Translations under genes and position numbers: made by a program | The notes under the pieces: generated by a model | Database searches by the model: none | Told to the model about the DNA's origin: nothing | What the model saw: the letters and a program-made list of their open reading frames with translations, nothing else | Assembly: GCA_015680685.1 (NCBI GenBank) | Contig: MNCI01036180.1 | Location: 80,584 to 144,583 of the forward strand | Length of the DNA stretch: 64,000 nucleotides | Reading direction: 5' to 3' | From: Gnetum montanum | Taxonomy: Eukaryota > Streptophyta > Gnetopsida > Gnetales > Gnetaceae | Shown here: positions 11,246-20,699 of the stretch, in pieces | How positions within the stretch are numbered: the stretch's first letter is position 1 | Layout of the letters: every line of letters starts with the position of its first letter

Positions 11246-13041
11246 TTAAGTATTGTATAGTTATTAATGATGTAGTATACAATTACATCATACATATCAT
11301 TTCTAATATTAACATGTGACTTATTGGTTTTAGCATGTCTAATCCCAATGGAATAACCAATAAGATATAAAAGCTATCAAATGAAAAATAGTTTAATATG
11401 GAAAGGTGGTATTTGTAGAAATGTTACAATAGTATTGGTGTCATGTGGCACTTGACATAATATTTGTATAAATACCATGGTGTTTCTTTATGACTTTTCA
11501 TCAATGAAATATCACTATTAAGGCTATGATGGAACAACTGAAGGTCATTATTGATATAAATGCTACCATTTGGTAAATGTGGCATTTATTTTCATTTAGA
11601 TGCATTTCTACAAATGTCACAATAAAACCCAATTCTTGTAGTTGTCCAATATGTCATCTACAATACCAAATGCATGAAGAAATTTTAGGATACCCTAGTT
11701 AGCATACTCTAAGAATTTTCTATCTATCCCTTCTAGATTTTTGGTCTATCTTATGATGCCTCACAAAGGTAGCCACATTTGTCATAATTAATGATCATCT
11801 TGAAAAGAAGGGAACAAATACTTTGTGATTTACCTTAGTTAATTCAACAATCACTATCTTGCTCAATTGTGCAATAATTGCTCAAATCCTTGATGTTAAT
11901 GACAGCTAGCTCAAGTTATTAGCTCATTATCTTGTTAGGTAAGAGGCTACTAGTTTGAGTCACATAGTTAGTAGTATAGTCCTAATTATGGTTACCAATA
12001 TAAGACTAAAAACCAAAAATAGTTCAGACATCAATATATTCCTCTATAATTCTTCTAATGTATTGCATTGGCTATATGTCTTTGGGATCATCTTTATTCA
12101 AGTTATTTCAGGTTTGAACATCCTTCCCTCTTTCCATGAAATCTTAGTACATCATATAATGGTATTATAATGGCAATAGATTGGAATGTTTTAGTCAATT
12201 GGTTGATGTTACCCAGACACATCACAACATGAAGGATCCAATGATTGTTGATTTCAACACAAAAAAAATAGGATGAAGTTTATGTTGATCCTTTAATGCC
12301 TCCACCACCATCCCCTTTCTATTAGATCAACTTTATTCTTGAGAACACCTATGAAATGTTCTACAAGTTTCATGTTTCCCTTCCAAGGATATGGAAAAGG
12401 TGGGGATTATTAGAACTAGCTAGATGACTGTTTGCACCCTAAGGACATATAGTCAAGAAGAAACTTAAGTAGTACTTTTATAATTCAATGTTACCCATTT
12501 GGAATCAAACCCACAATTTAAACTTTTCAAGTACATGAGATCCTATAGAATATGGATAAGGACATGATTATTGAGTAAGGCTCATCCAAACAAAGAGGGA
12601 AAAGGTGTTTTTTTCCTCAATACAAACTACTTTTGAAGTGATTCACATTAAAACTAGTTGCCATAAGCTACTACTTGTACATGATGACCATTTCCACAAA
12701 TGTTTTTGACTTTATAGGATTTTCCATAGATATGCTTGCAAAACTAGTTAATAGTTCCTAAGGAATTATGATTTTAATAGTAATCAATTATTCTACTTGC
12801 CAATCTTTTGTTTATTAGGTCCTTTGTTTATGCCTTTCGATCTACATTATAGGGCATTCTACTAATTTTACCTCTATATTTCATATTATTCTAAGAGATG
12901 TTATACAAAAGAAATGTTATATTCATGCATTAAAGAATTTAATTATTAGTTGAGGCATCTATCTATAAGCCTAGTGCTTTGGCTTTTTAAATCCCTCTCT
13001 CTTAACAATTTAATACCAACAAAACCTTTGCAACATAAATT
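11246..13041. other. Intronic sequence, no gene recognised
   Basis: The stretch is AT-rich and interrupted by stops. A 71-codon frame at 11955-12170 has no known motif. The copy decay suggests old transposon DNA, but no diagnostic domain is visible. Confidence 0.4.
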
Positions 13042-13131
13042 TTAAAAAGTGTATTGCATTTTTAAAAATCTAACATACACATTATCACAGTCAATTTGTA
13101 TGGCTAATAACAGTGCATAATTAAGTCCCAC

Positions 13132-13283
13132 CTGTGGAGGATGTTCCCATAACCGAATCAGATTTTCACCAGTTACTTGTAAGCCTCTGAGATGTTTTAT
13201 GTAGAGTTTTAGAGGAATCTCCTGGTATGGAAAATTAGTCCATCTCAACCATAATAGTCTCTTTGATAACTTTGAAAAATCAC
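13132..13283 (-). CDS. TNL gene exon 4
   Basis: The exon lies between acceptor CCCAG/GTGATT and donor CCACAG/GTGGGA and gives 51 codons when joined to the single base left by exon 3. It encodes FSKLSKRLLWLRWTNFP, IPLKLYIKHLRGLQV and NLIRLWEHPPQ. This is the conserved stretch at the start of the LRR of plant TNLs (family form: LRWLRW, then LRxLxxxxxxIxxLW). No stop is present. It links the NB-ARC end to the LRR exon at 1-336. Confidence 0.82.
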
Positions 13284-13398
13284 CTGGGTTAAGATTTAAA
13301 AAAAAAACATAAAACCTAACCTTGTTAGCATCTCTGGCTTAAAAAATTTGTGATCAAAGAACATATATTTGCTTGATAATTAATTAATAATTTAATAC

Positions 13399-13540
13399 CT
13401 TTGATACAATGACCATGTAGGATCAAAATTTCCAATGATGATAATTCACTGAAAACATCAGTGGACCATGGACATTGACCTTCATCCAACACAGGTGAAC
13501 CTTCTGAAACTAAGGTGAGTGCTTTCACTTTTTTAGTTCC
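13399..13540 (-). CDS. TNL gene exon 3
   Basis: The acceptor is TTTTAG/GGAACT and the donor ATCAAAG/GTATTA. Joined in phase to exon 2 it reads MLSDERGTKKVKALTLVSEG, the typical end of the NB-ARC-LRR linker (family form LSDERGTE.VEGI), followed by FSELSSLEILILHGHCIKG, a first LRR-like strand. The exon is 142 bp with no stop. Introns of 182 bp and 115 bp flank it. Confidence 0.82.
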
Positions 13541-13722
13541 CTAAAATTGATTGACATTACTTTCAGGTCATTTCCTTTAACCATAAAGAAAAGGGATTAT
13601 GTTGGAGAAGAAAAGGGAAAAAAAATAATCATTTTACTTTAAAAAATAACAAAGCCCAATATCATCATTATATTTTAAAAAGGCAAATGAAAGTATCATG
13701 AAAGGATAATCACTACTCATAC

Positions 13723-14848
13723 CCGTTCATCAGATAACATAAGTCTGACATCAGAAGGAGACCAAACGCGACTTCGATGGCCAGGGCATAGATCTTCATC
13801 TTTAACAATGCTTCTCCCCAAGTCCACCAGCACATCATGCATTCCTAAAATGCCATCATTGGATACATAGATCAAAAGATTCCTCTTCAATATATGAAGA
13901 GCATATTGAACTTGCAATTCACCATCTTCATCATCACTTTGTTGCCTAATGTTAACTAGGAGGTCTTCTTTCTCCCAACGGAAAAAAGTGGCTATATCTA
14001 AGAACAAGCATTTTTCTAAATCTGATTCAAGATTGTCATAGCTAAATTTTAATATTTTTTTTACATCACCATGTAAACAATCTTTTATAGAACTCCATAA
14101 ACTTTTCCAAAACATAATATCTTGCAGATAAACATGTCTGCCAAGTAAAGTCAATGCTAAGGGGATCCCATCACATTTTTTAACAATCTTTTCTATCATC
14201 TCATTAAATTCATTCTTCACATTGTAGATCCCTCCAAATGCATGATGGCAAAATATTTTCTTTGATGTATAAAAGTCTAGTTTTTCCATTTTTAGTGAGA
14301 TCAAATTTTGACAGTATCCTTTAACTCCAAAGTCATACTTCAAAACCCCTTCTTCCCTACTCGTTACAATAATGGTGCTTCTTGGATTCAAAGAAACATC
14401 ATCTTCAATAAACACAGTACTCAATGGAATTTTACTATGAATATTGTCTATCACCACTAAAATTTCTGCATTCTGTAATCTCATTTTTAAAAGTTTCTTT
14501 CCTTCTGTTGAGTATCTTTGATGGTCTTTGAACAGCTTACTAAAAATCTGTCTGTGGACTTCATCTACAACTTGCTTCTCTACAAGTCCATTTACATCTT
14601 CAATGAAACAATGCCTATCATATTTAGTGTAAATCTGATTATAAAGTTCTTTTGCAAATGTGGTTTTCCCTATACCTCCAATACCACTTATTTCCACTGA
14701 CGTCACACCAAGCCCATTCCGGCATCTCATTATATCATGAATTGTGCTACGCAACTCCTTCTCTCTTGTAATTACATTCTTGGGAGTATCCACACATCCA
14801 ATATCAAGTAGCTCACATATCCTCTTAACAATGGTCATGGAAAGTTCA
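13723..14848 (-). CDS. TNL gene exon 2: NB-ARC nucleotide-binding domain
   Basis: The exon is open over 375 codons. Motifs in order are GIGGIGKTTFAKELY (P-loop), LVVIDNI (kinase 2), STIIVTSREEGVLK (RNBS-B), CDGIPLALTLLGRH (GLPL), LEKCLFLDIATFF (RNBS-D, TNL type) and GMHDVLVDLGRSIV (MHD). The kinase 2 Asp is kept but the second, usually Asp, is Asn. The domain is the ATP/ADP switch of the receptor. The acceptor TTTACCAG/TGAACT completes the codon split at the exon 1 end, giving GELSMTIVKRICELL; the donor is CGG/GTATGA. The first visible ATG (14838) is therefore internal, not the start. Confidence 0.93.
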
Positions 14849-15175
14849 CTGGTAAAAAGGAAAACGGTTAAAAATTAGTTTTTATATTATCCACCCCTTG
14901 GAAAGCATTGAAATGAAAAAAGCAGAATATTTCTTTTGTATACTGAAATTATGAAATGCTATTATAATTTCCTGCGATTAAGCCATAAATACCGGCCAAG
15001 TTTACGAACTTCGAAAAAAAGAACTGCAAGTACTTTTTAAAACCGACACTGAAATTAAAATTTTGAATATCTATTTCTGGGACTGAATATCTCGCGAGCA
15101 CCTCCCTTGGTAAACAAGAAATACCATGAAACAATCCTTGTAAAGAGAAAACATTAATGTGTTAACATCACTTAC

Positions 15176-15849
15176 CCTTTGCCCTGGTATCCGCTGATTT
15201 CTCCAATCTTGTGCAGAGCAAGTCTCCATTGCTCAATGTCTTCACTGGAGTTCCTGTTTTTGCTTTGTAAATTTTCAAACCCCTGCCCAAAAGCTCCTTT
15301 CAAATATTTGACTTCTGCGGGTTCAACATCATAGAAGATAGGAATGAGGGTAGATGAGCACATCTCGAAATTGTTCAACATCATCACTAATTCCTTAAGA
15401 CACCACACAGATTCTGCGAATCCACTGGAAAGTATGCACACGCCCACTTTGGAACATTCAATGGCTTTCTCAATTGCCTCCGGGAACCTCTCCCCACTCT
15501 GCAACTCTTCTCTGTCCAGAAACGCCTCAACTCCTCTTTGCTGGAGCAGAAAATAGATGGGATAAGCCAAGTTGCTCTTTGTATCAGGGCCTCTGTGACT
15601 GATGAACACATCGAACTTGTTGTTCACAGATCCCTCACCACTTGAGCATGATGATGATGATGATGGTAACCCAACAACGCCCTGATTTACTGGCGGATCT
15701 GAGGAAGGCCCAGGCTGCAGATCCCGTCTTTTGGTTGCTGGGGAGTCTGTATCCTCCTCTGCTTCTTCCTGTGTTCGGCTTCTCTTCAATAATGATCTTT
15801 CTTCCATATCACAATACTTGAGCCGCTCAGTTGCCCTGTTCTCAGACAT
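15176..15849 (-). CDS. TNL gene exon 1: N-terminal extension and TIR domain
   Basis: The ATG at 15849 opens 224 codons. Residues 1-75 form a charged, basic and Ser-rich extension (LLKRSRTQEEAEEDTDSP, ATKRR, then SSSSSCSS) with nuclear-localisation-like clusters. The TIR domain follows: FDVFISHRGPDTKSNLAYPI, GVEAFLDREELQSGE, KVGVCILSSGFAESVWCLKE, IPIFYDVEPAEVKYLKG and EQWRLALHKI. The Glu in the WCLKEL motif, the NADase catalytic residue of TIRs, is present. The donor AAAGG/GTAAGT at 15175 is ideal. Product: a cytosolic or nuclear immune receptor of the TIR-NBS-LRR class. It appears intact in the window. Confidence 0.92.
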
Positions 15850-15980
15850 TCACCCACTTCCAGCAAAGGCAGATACAAAGCAACAACAGAAAGGCAGGTC
15901 TATGACTAGCACCAACAGAGTCCACTTATGCAGCAGCAATAATGCAATGCAATGCAAATTCAGTTGTTTGATGTAAGGAA

Positions 15981-16430
15981 GTTCATCTAATTCACATCAG
16001 AGCAATGTATGGTCCAAAATATACTCAGAGAGCAGAGGAAGAAGGGCAACCCCGCGTGATGGATAAGGTACAAGGAAATCTGAAAAAATTTCAAAGATGA
16101 TCAGTGTTTATTTTGTTTTGGTTAAAAAGTCTGCACCATGTGCTACAACACGACAAGGAGGAGGTCGGCATGAAGAATCTCTGGCATTTCTTTTCATCCG
16201 CAAATTATCACCTTCCACGTTCACCTAAATCATAGCGGAGCAGAGCAATGTATGGCCCAAAATATTGACAGCAGAGCAGAGGAAGAAGTGCAACTCCGTG
16301 TGATGGAACCAAATTTCAAAGATGATTAGTGTTTATTGTGTTTTGGTCAAAAAGTCTGCACCATCTGCTACAACATGGCAAGGAAAAAGTCGACACGAAA
16401 GAATCTCTGGCAAATTAGTCCACGCTCTTC
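15981..16430. repeat. Near-tandem duplication (about 240 bp) upstream of the TNL gene
   Basis: The blocks 15981-16218 and 16219-16430 align along most of their length. Both contain GAGCAATGTATGG, GCAGAGGAAGAAG, TTTCAAAGATGAT, AGTGTTTATT, AAAAAGTCTGCACCAT and GAATCTCTGGCA in the same order, offset by about 243 bp. They lie 130-580 bp upstream of the TNL start codon on its minus strand, where promoter or 5' UTR is expected. No clear TATA box could be assigned. Confidence 0.8.
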
Positions 16431-17645
16431 CCAACTTTACTTTAAACAATCCAATTAAAAGGTTCCTTGGTGTAGAAGCGAATGCACTGAATAGAGATTT
16501 ACGCCCACCAAAGCTTTAACTTTTTTAAAGCCATTGATTTGGAAACTGGGTCCAAATTCCCATTGATTTCAGAAGTGCCTCTAAGCTAAAACAGGGATTA
16601 TGCCAAAGGAATATGGAATATTTTAAAAATATATAGCAGGAATTAAAAGAAACCTTATGTTTTTTTCACTACCATGATTCAAAGTAGCATCCAACCAAAT
16701 TATTCTATTTTGAACAAAGGAGAAAAATTATAGAACATATAATTGTAGTTAGATTTAATTGTGTGAAATCATTCAAACCAGCTAATCCTAGGTCATGCCA
16801 TACTGAAACCTCAATCCATCCCTTCTCATGACCCAACATAACTTTTGTAGAACATATGGCATTCTATGTTAATTTAATATGGATATCATACCACATAAAA
16901 ATGTAGGTGGAAAATAGAAAAAGATAACCGTGTAAAAATGAAAAATGTTACAATAAATCTATTTCCATGTCAAATTTGTATGAGATCTATGCACTAAAGT
17001 AATGAAAGTAAATGTTAAATTGTGGTTTTTTATTATGGTATGAAATGTGTTATATCTATGTTTCTTCTTAATATCTCTTTCTATATAAATCCTAGTTTCC
17101 GTTTCTTTCTTATATTGAAATGTTATGTTTAAAAGTCATATTTCTAATTTTAAGTTTAAAAGTCTTGATTAAATTCTCTTTAGAACTTAAGGGTCATGTT
17201 ATATCTTTAGTTTAAAGTAAAGTTTCAAAGAAGCATGGGAACATTATCTTAAAAGGAGAAATGGGCATTTGAATCTTCATGATGTAATGATCTCAAATAT
17301 GACAAAATCTATATTCCCTCAAATATAAAAATGATCTCATTTCATCATTTGCGACTTAAGATGGATTTGTTGAAGATCACTTTCTATTAGAGATAGCATG
17401 AAATTTTCACTTATACTGTTAATAGAACATGATCGCAAGCTCAAGTCACTTCAAAATCATGTCTTACATGTTTAATTAGTAAGTTATGAACGTTTCTTTT
17501 TTAAAATTAGGGTACAAAGTTATGTAAAAATACTAATATGTTCATTTTCATTAAATTAGAAGCCCAAAAGCCATCTAAAATTAATTTTATTAAATTACAT
17601 ATGTATGAAGTCATATACTTTTAGTAAAGTCATCTTTAAGTAGAA
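16431..17645. other. AT-rich intergenic sequence, no gene recognised
   Basis: No coding domain, structural RNA or LTR was recognised. A 65-codon frame overlapping the left edge (16322-16519) lies in the duplicated promoter block and is not called. Confidence 0.5.
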
Positions 17646-17649
17646 ATGA

Positions 17650-17910
17650 AATGAAATACATCATCATCATCATCATCATTCTAGCCTTGTTCAAACAAAA
17701 TGGGGTCGGCTACATGAGTTCTTTTTCGTCATTTGCCTCTATGAAGAGCTAGATCTGTGTTTATTTGCCTACCAAAATATAAATGTAATATAGATATACC
17801 TTAAGATATATAGCTTAGCATTATCCACTAGAACTGAATCCATGACTTGGATCTTTCAAATCAAGAGACTTGCCACTATGCTAACACATCATTGTTCTAC
17901 CATTAGGAAA
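17650..17910 (-). mobile_element. Au-like SINE
   Basis: On the minus strand the 5' side has an A-box-like TTAGCATAGTGGCAAGTC and a B-box-like CATGGATTCAGTTC (tRNA-derived promoter). The 3' side has CATGTAGCCGACCCCATTTT, AACAAGGCTAGAA and a run of ATG triplets. The TAGCCGACCCCA word with a simple trinucleotide tail is characteristic of plant Au SINEs (family knowledge, recalled). It sits beside LINE sequence on the same strand. Confidence 0.6.
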
Positions 17911-17924
17911 TAGCATTATAACAT

Positions 17925-18183
17925 GAGAGATAAAAGAAGAATTTAGGCCTAATCATGTCATAAGCTTTTGCATAATCTAATTTAAGAAGAACAATATCTT
18001 AATAAGATTCCATAGCCAAAGTCATGGACTTTGCAATTGTAAAACATTATCTAAAATAAATCTACCTAGAACATTACTTATTTATTCTAAATTAACTAAT
18101 TGAGATAGGTACATTTAAAATTTTAATGTAAATGTCTTAGTGGTAATTTTATAATGAACATTCGATAGAGAAATAGGTTAGAG
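17925..18183 (-). pseudogene. L1-type LINE reverse transcriptase, second fragment
   Basis: The minus strand reads SLSNVHYKITTKTFTLKF, a stop, MYLSQLVNLE, a stop, VLGRFILDNVL and, after a frame change, IVLLKLDYAKAYDMI. These match the RT of plant L1-like LINEs (family form PISLLNVxYKI, QxGFIxGRxIxDN, LKLDFxKAYD, where the Asp of LDF is catalytic). The fragment continues the one at 18605-18835 after the SINE insertion. Confidence 0.75.
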
Positions 18184-18184
18184 A

Positions 18185-18604
18185 CCACCACTTGCAGTGA
18201 TGGTAAGATATTTGTTTCTTAAGTCATAAGACTTAAGTTAAAGCATGGGCAAATCCCCTCAAAAGAGGTTAGGCTTTTTCTCATCCATTGCCCTTCCAAA
18301 ACCCCACCTTGGTAGGATGAGCATCAAGCCTCTAGGTGAGGATCGTTAACGGAGTAATAGGTTTCTAATTAAGAATCATCACTTAGAGCCTCAATGCTCA
18401 TCTAGTGAAGAGGGCTCTTAGGATGGTCAATGAATGAGAAAAGTATAACCTTTTTAAGTGATTTTGTCCAAGCTCAAATCCATATATTTCAACTTAAGAA
18501 ATTAGCACCCAAAACATCATTACCTAGAGGCTTAATGCTTATTCTACCAAGGAGGGGTCTTACAAGGGTTAATAGATGGATGAAAGCCTAACCTCTTATA
18601 AGTG
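18185..18604. mobile_element. Cluster of tRNA-derived SINE-like copies in both orientations
   Basis: At 18185-18345 a plus-strand copy has A-box-like ACTTGCAGTGATGGTAAGA, B-box-like AAGCATGGGCAAATCCCC and a body with AGAGGTTAGGCTTTTTCTCA and GGATGAGCATCAAGCCTCTA. Two minus-strand relatives follow at about 18380-18500 and 18525-18604, where the same body appears as reverse complement (CCTAGAGGCTTAATGC; GAAAGCCTAACCTCTTA). Together they split the LINE RT between NWKPL and SLSNVHYK. The internal RNA polymerase III promoter is inferred from the boxes. Confidence 0.6.
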
Positions 18605-18835
18605 GCTTTCAATTACTAATCTCAAATCTATTACCTAATTTTAATATAAGTTTTATCATACCTTCATTAATCATTTGACCAAAAGAACCCTTAGAAAGAG
18701 ATTCCTTATACATGTTGAAACAATCTACATTAATATCATCTTGATTTTTTTTTAAATATCACAAAGTAGATTTTTTAAACTAGGAGATTTTCTATTAACT
18801 ATAGAAAATAAAACTTCTTTAAAATCTTACATAGT
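18605..18835 (-). pseudogene. L1-type LINE reverse transcriptase, first fragment
   Basis: The minus strand encodes DINVDCFNMYKESLSKGSFG, QMINEGMIKLILK and GNRFEISN, the segment before PISLLN in plant LINE RTs. Upstream (right of 18835) the similarity ends near the start of element E. Together with 17925-18183 it is one LINE broken by SINE insertions. Confidence 0.7.
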
Positions 18836-18947
18836 TAACATGTCATCCGATGAAATCAAGTTTTTGAAGGGCTATGATACCATAGCTTTGATATCATAGC
18901 ACATGCTATGTTATCATATATGTGATATCACGGGATGCATGCCAGCC

Positions 18948-18956
18948 TATAAATAT
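18948..18956 (+). promoter_or_regulatory. Candidate LTR TATA box (element E)
   Basis: TATAAATAT follows a GATATCA-rich region in the presumed U3 of element E. Confidence 0.4.
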
Positions 18957-19024
18957 AGTACTTAGTGAAACATCACTAATTTTGGGGCTCTTAAGTCTCA
19001 ACCACAAATTTGGCTAAGTGTCAC

Positions 19025-19520
19025 AACTTGGCAAATTTTTTCTAAGTGTTGAGGCTATGCTCCCACTACCAAGACTACGCCTAGAGCATAGTTAGCGTAG
19101 TTGACATTGAGTCCAGATTTGCAAAATTTTTCTAAGTATCAATGGCAATTGCAAATTTTTCTAAGTGTCCTACCTACACTCCCCTTGTTGGGACTATGCT
19201 TCAAAGCGTAGTTAGCCTTGGAATGATTAGTTTTGCAGATTTTCTAAAGTGTCAAGCTAGAGGCTGTAGAGCATGGTTGGCATGGAAGAAACAGTTTAGC
19301 AAATTTTCTAACTTCTAATGCTACACTCCTTGCTATGCTCCAGAGCGTAGCCAACATAGGCTGCATAAGGACATAAGTTTCAACAAATTTTCCTAAGTGT
19401 CAAAGCTATGCTCTCCCTGTTGGGGCTATGCTCTAGAGCATAGCCAGCATTGAAACACACTTTTTACAAAATTTTCCTAACTCCTTGGGCTACGCTCTAG
19501 ATCATAGCTCGCATAGTCAT
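19025..19520 (+). repeat. Degenerate repeats (about 80-90 bp) with GCTATGC/GCATAGC palindromes
   Basis: Units begin GCAAATTTTTCTAAGTGTC or a variant and contain a CTATGCTC...GAGCATAGC-type inverted repeat. At 19425-19444 it is a perfect 20-nt palindrome, GCTATGCTCTAGAGCATAGC. About six units are visible. Such structure in an LTR could be a protein-binding array or only a hairpin-prone minisatellite. Confidence 0.65.
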
Positions 19521-19683
19521 ATAGAACTGCCTATAGAAGCCTCTAGAACTGTGCACCAGCCAACATCTCGGCTCCAACATTCCTTCGACAAACAAGAATA
19601 GCAAGTTTTTTCTTTTCTACACTCCCTATTTGACCCCAAATTGAACCTATGCTTGACACCACTCAAGAGAGTGGGTAGCGTAG

Positions 19684-20560
19684 TGATGAAGCACTAAGTA
19701 GTCGATGCGTCAACTAGGCCGCATATATGAGGCCCTGTATATGCGGCCGCGTCGACGTGGCCCCGTCGATGCATCCCTCCATGCGTTGACGTGGCCCCGT
19801 TTACGCAGAACCTATTTTAGCCTATAAATAAGTGGCCCTTCGCCACACCTAGGTACCTTTTTAGTCAGTTGTAGCAAAGCTCTTGTAGTTTGTTCCCACA
19901 GGAGATAGAATATCTTCCCAGTGCATGCCCACATTGTGATGCTTGTAATTGTACGACACCTTTATTCGAGGGTGACGTACTTGGACGCGCACATGACCGG
20001 AAATAAAGATCGAGATTACCTCATCATTGCAGCATTCACTTAGTTTAATTATTTAAATGTTATTGTTATTTATTTTTTTCTTAGTTAATATTTCTTTACC
20101 ATCATTTACTATTCTTGTTGTTAACTACGGAATGAGTACGCCTTAATCATGAGCATTTAAGTGTGACTACTTGGTAACCTAGTAGCGTACCTAGGATCTA
20201 CACTTGGTAATCCCAGTAGTAGTCGTGCACAAGGTTCAAGATGTGTACGGATGATTAAGGAACGGATGCTCATCGCACTTAGGCTAGCTTAGAATTCATT
20301 TCCTATTGCTTCTTAGTTTAATCAAAATTATTTTCCATTGTCTCTAGGAGTAGCATTAGTTTAGGATCATATCATATGCCTCACTCTAGACTAAACTATA
20401 CGTGACAAAGCAAATACTAGTCTAGGTGGGAAGACAGCGAACTACAATCAACGTGTAATGATCTAGATACCACAACTAGCCTGTCCACGGAGTTTGGCCA
20501 GATCGTGTGTGAACGCTCGTATTCGTATGGTTGAGTGTAGGAGTACCTCACCACTCATCA
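19684..20560 (+). repeat. Element D 5' LTR
   Basis: TGATGAAGCACTAAG at the start and CCACTCATCA at the end; TATA box at 19823 and an AATAAA at about 20002. The U3 has a CpG-rich block with GCGGCCGCGTCGACG and two TGGCCCCGT repeats. It differs from the 3' copy mostly by C/T and G/A changes. Confidence 0.92.
19823..19831 (+). promoter_or_regulatory. Element D 5' LTR TATA box
   Basis: TATAAATAA lies in the same context (GCC before, GTGGCC after) in both LTRs of D. Confidence 0.65.
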
Positions 20561-20561
20561 T

Positions 20562-20582
20562 TGGCGTTGTTGCCAGGGATGG
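20562..20582 (+). other. Element D primer binding site
   Basis: TGGCGTTGTTGCCAGGGATG follows the 5' LTR by one base. It is a mutated version of the tRNA-Asp site seen at 9221. Confidence 0.75.
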
Positions 20583-20699
20583 TGCTAGTTATTCAAATTA
20601 GTTACATCATACACGATCATTGTAACAAAGCCTTGACGATATATCTTTCAGAAAAATAATAATAATAATTGTAATTAAATCACACAAAAATTTACAACC

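Larger units (their letters stand above)
337..13131 (-). other. TNL intron 4, about 12.8 kb, filled with transposon relics
   Basis: The donor is CAG/GTGGGA at 13131 and the acceptor ACAG/GAGGCA at 337, both phase 0. The interval contains a copia fragment, an Athila gag-pol relic with LTR, a degenerate tandem repeat and long AT-rich stretches. The inference is that insertions expanded a once small intron, as the other introns of the gene are only 327, 182 and 115 bp. Confidence 0.65.
18842..19683 (+). mobile_element. Tat-like element E: left part of 5' LTR (approximate)
   Basis: The segment has a TATA box at 18948 and then six or so degenerate repeats. It is cut at 19683 by element D and resumes at 25149. 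The two parts plus the primer site at 26112 give an LTR of about 1.8 kb. The left boundary near TGTCATCCGATG is a guess; the downstream limit is set by D. Confidence 0.45.

Noticed and set aside
14518-14700. Plus-strand frames overlapping the TNL exons (also 15344-15556 and 15731-15976)
   Set aside because: They are antisense shadows of the well-supported NB-ARC and TIR exons.
17655-17680. CAT triplet run as a separate microsatellite
   Set aside because: It is better explained as the 3' tail of the adjoining SINE.
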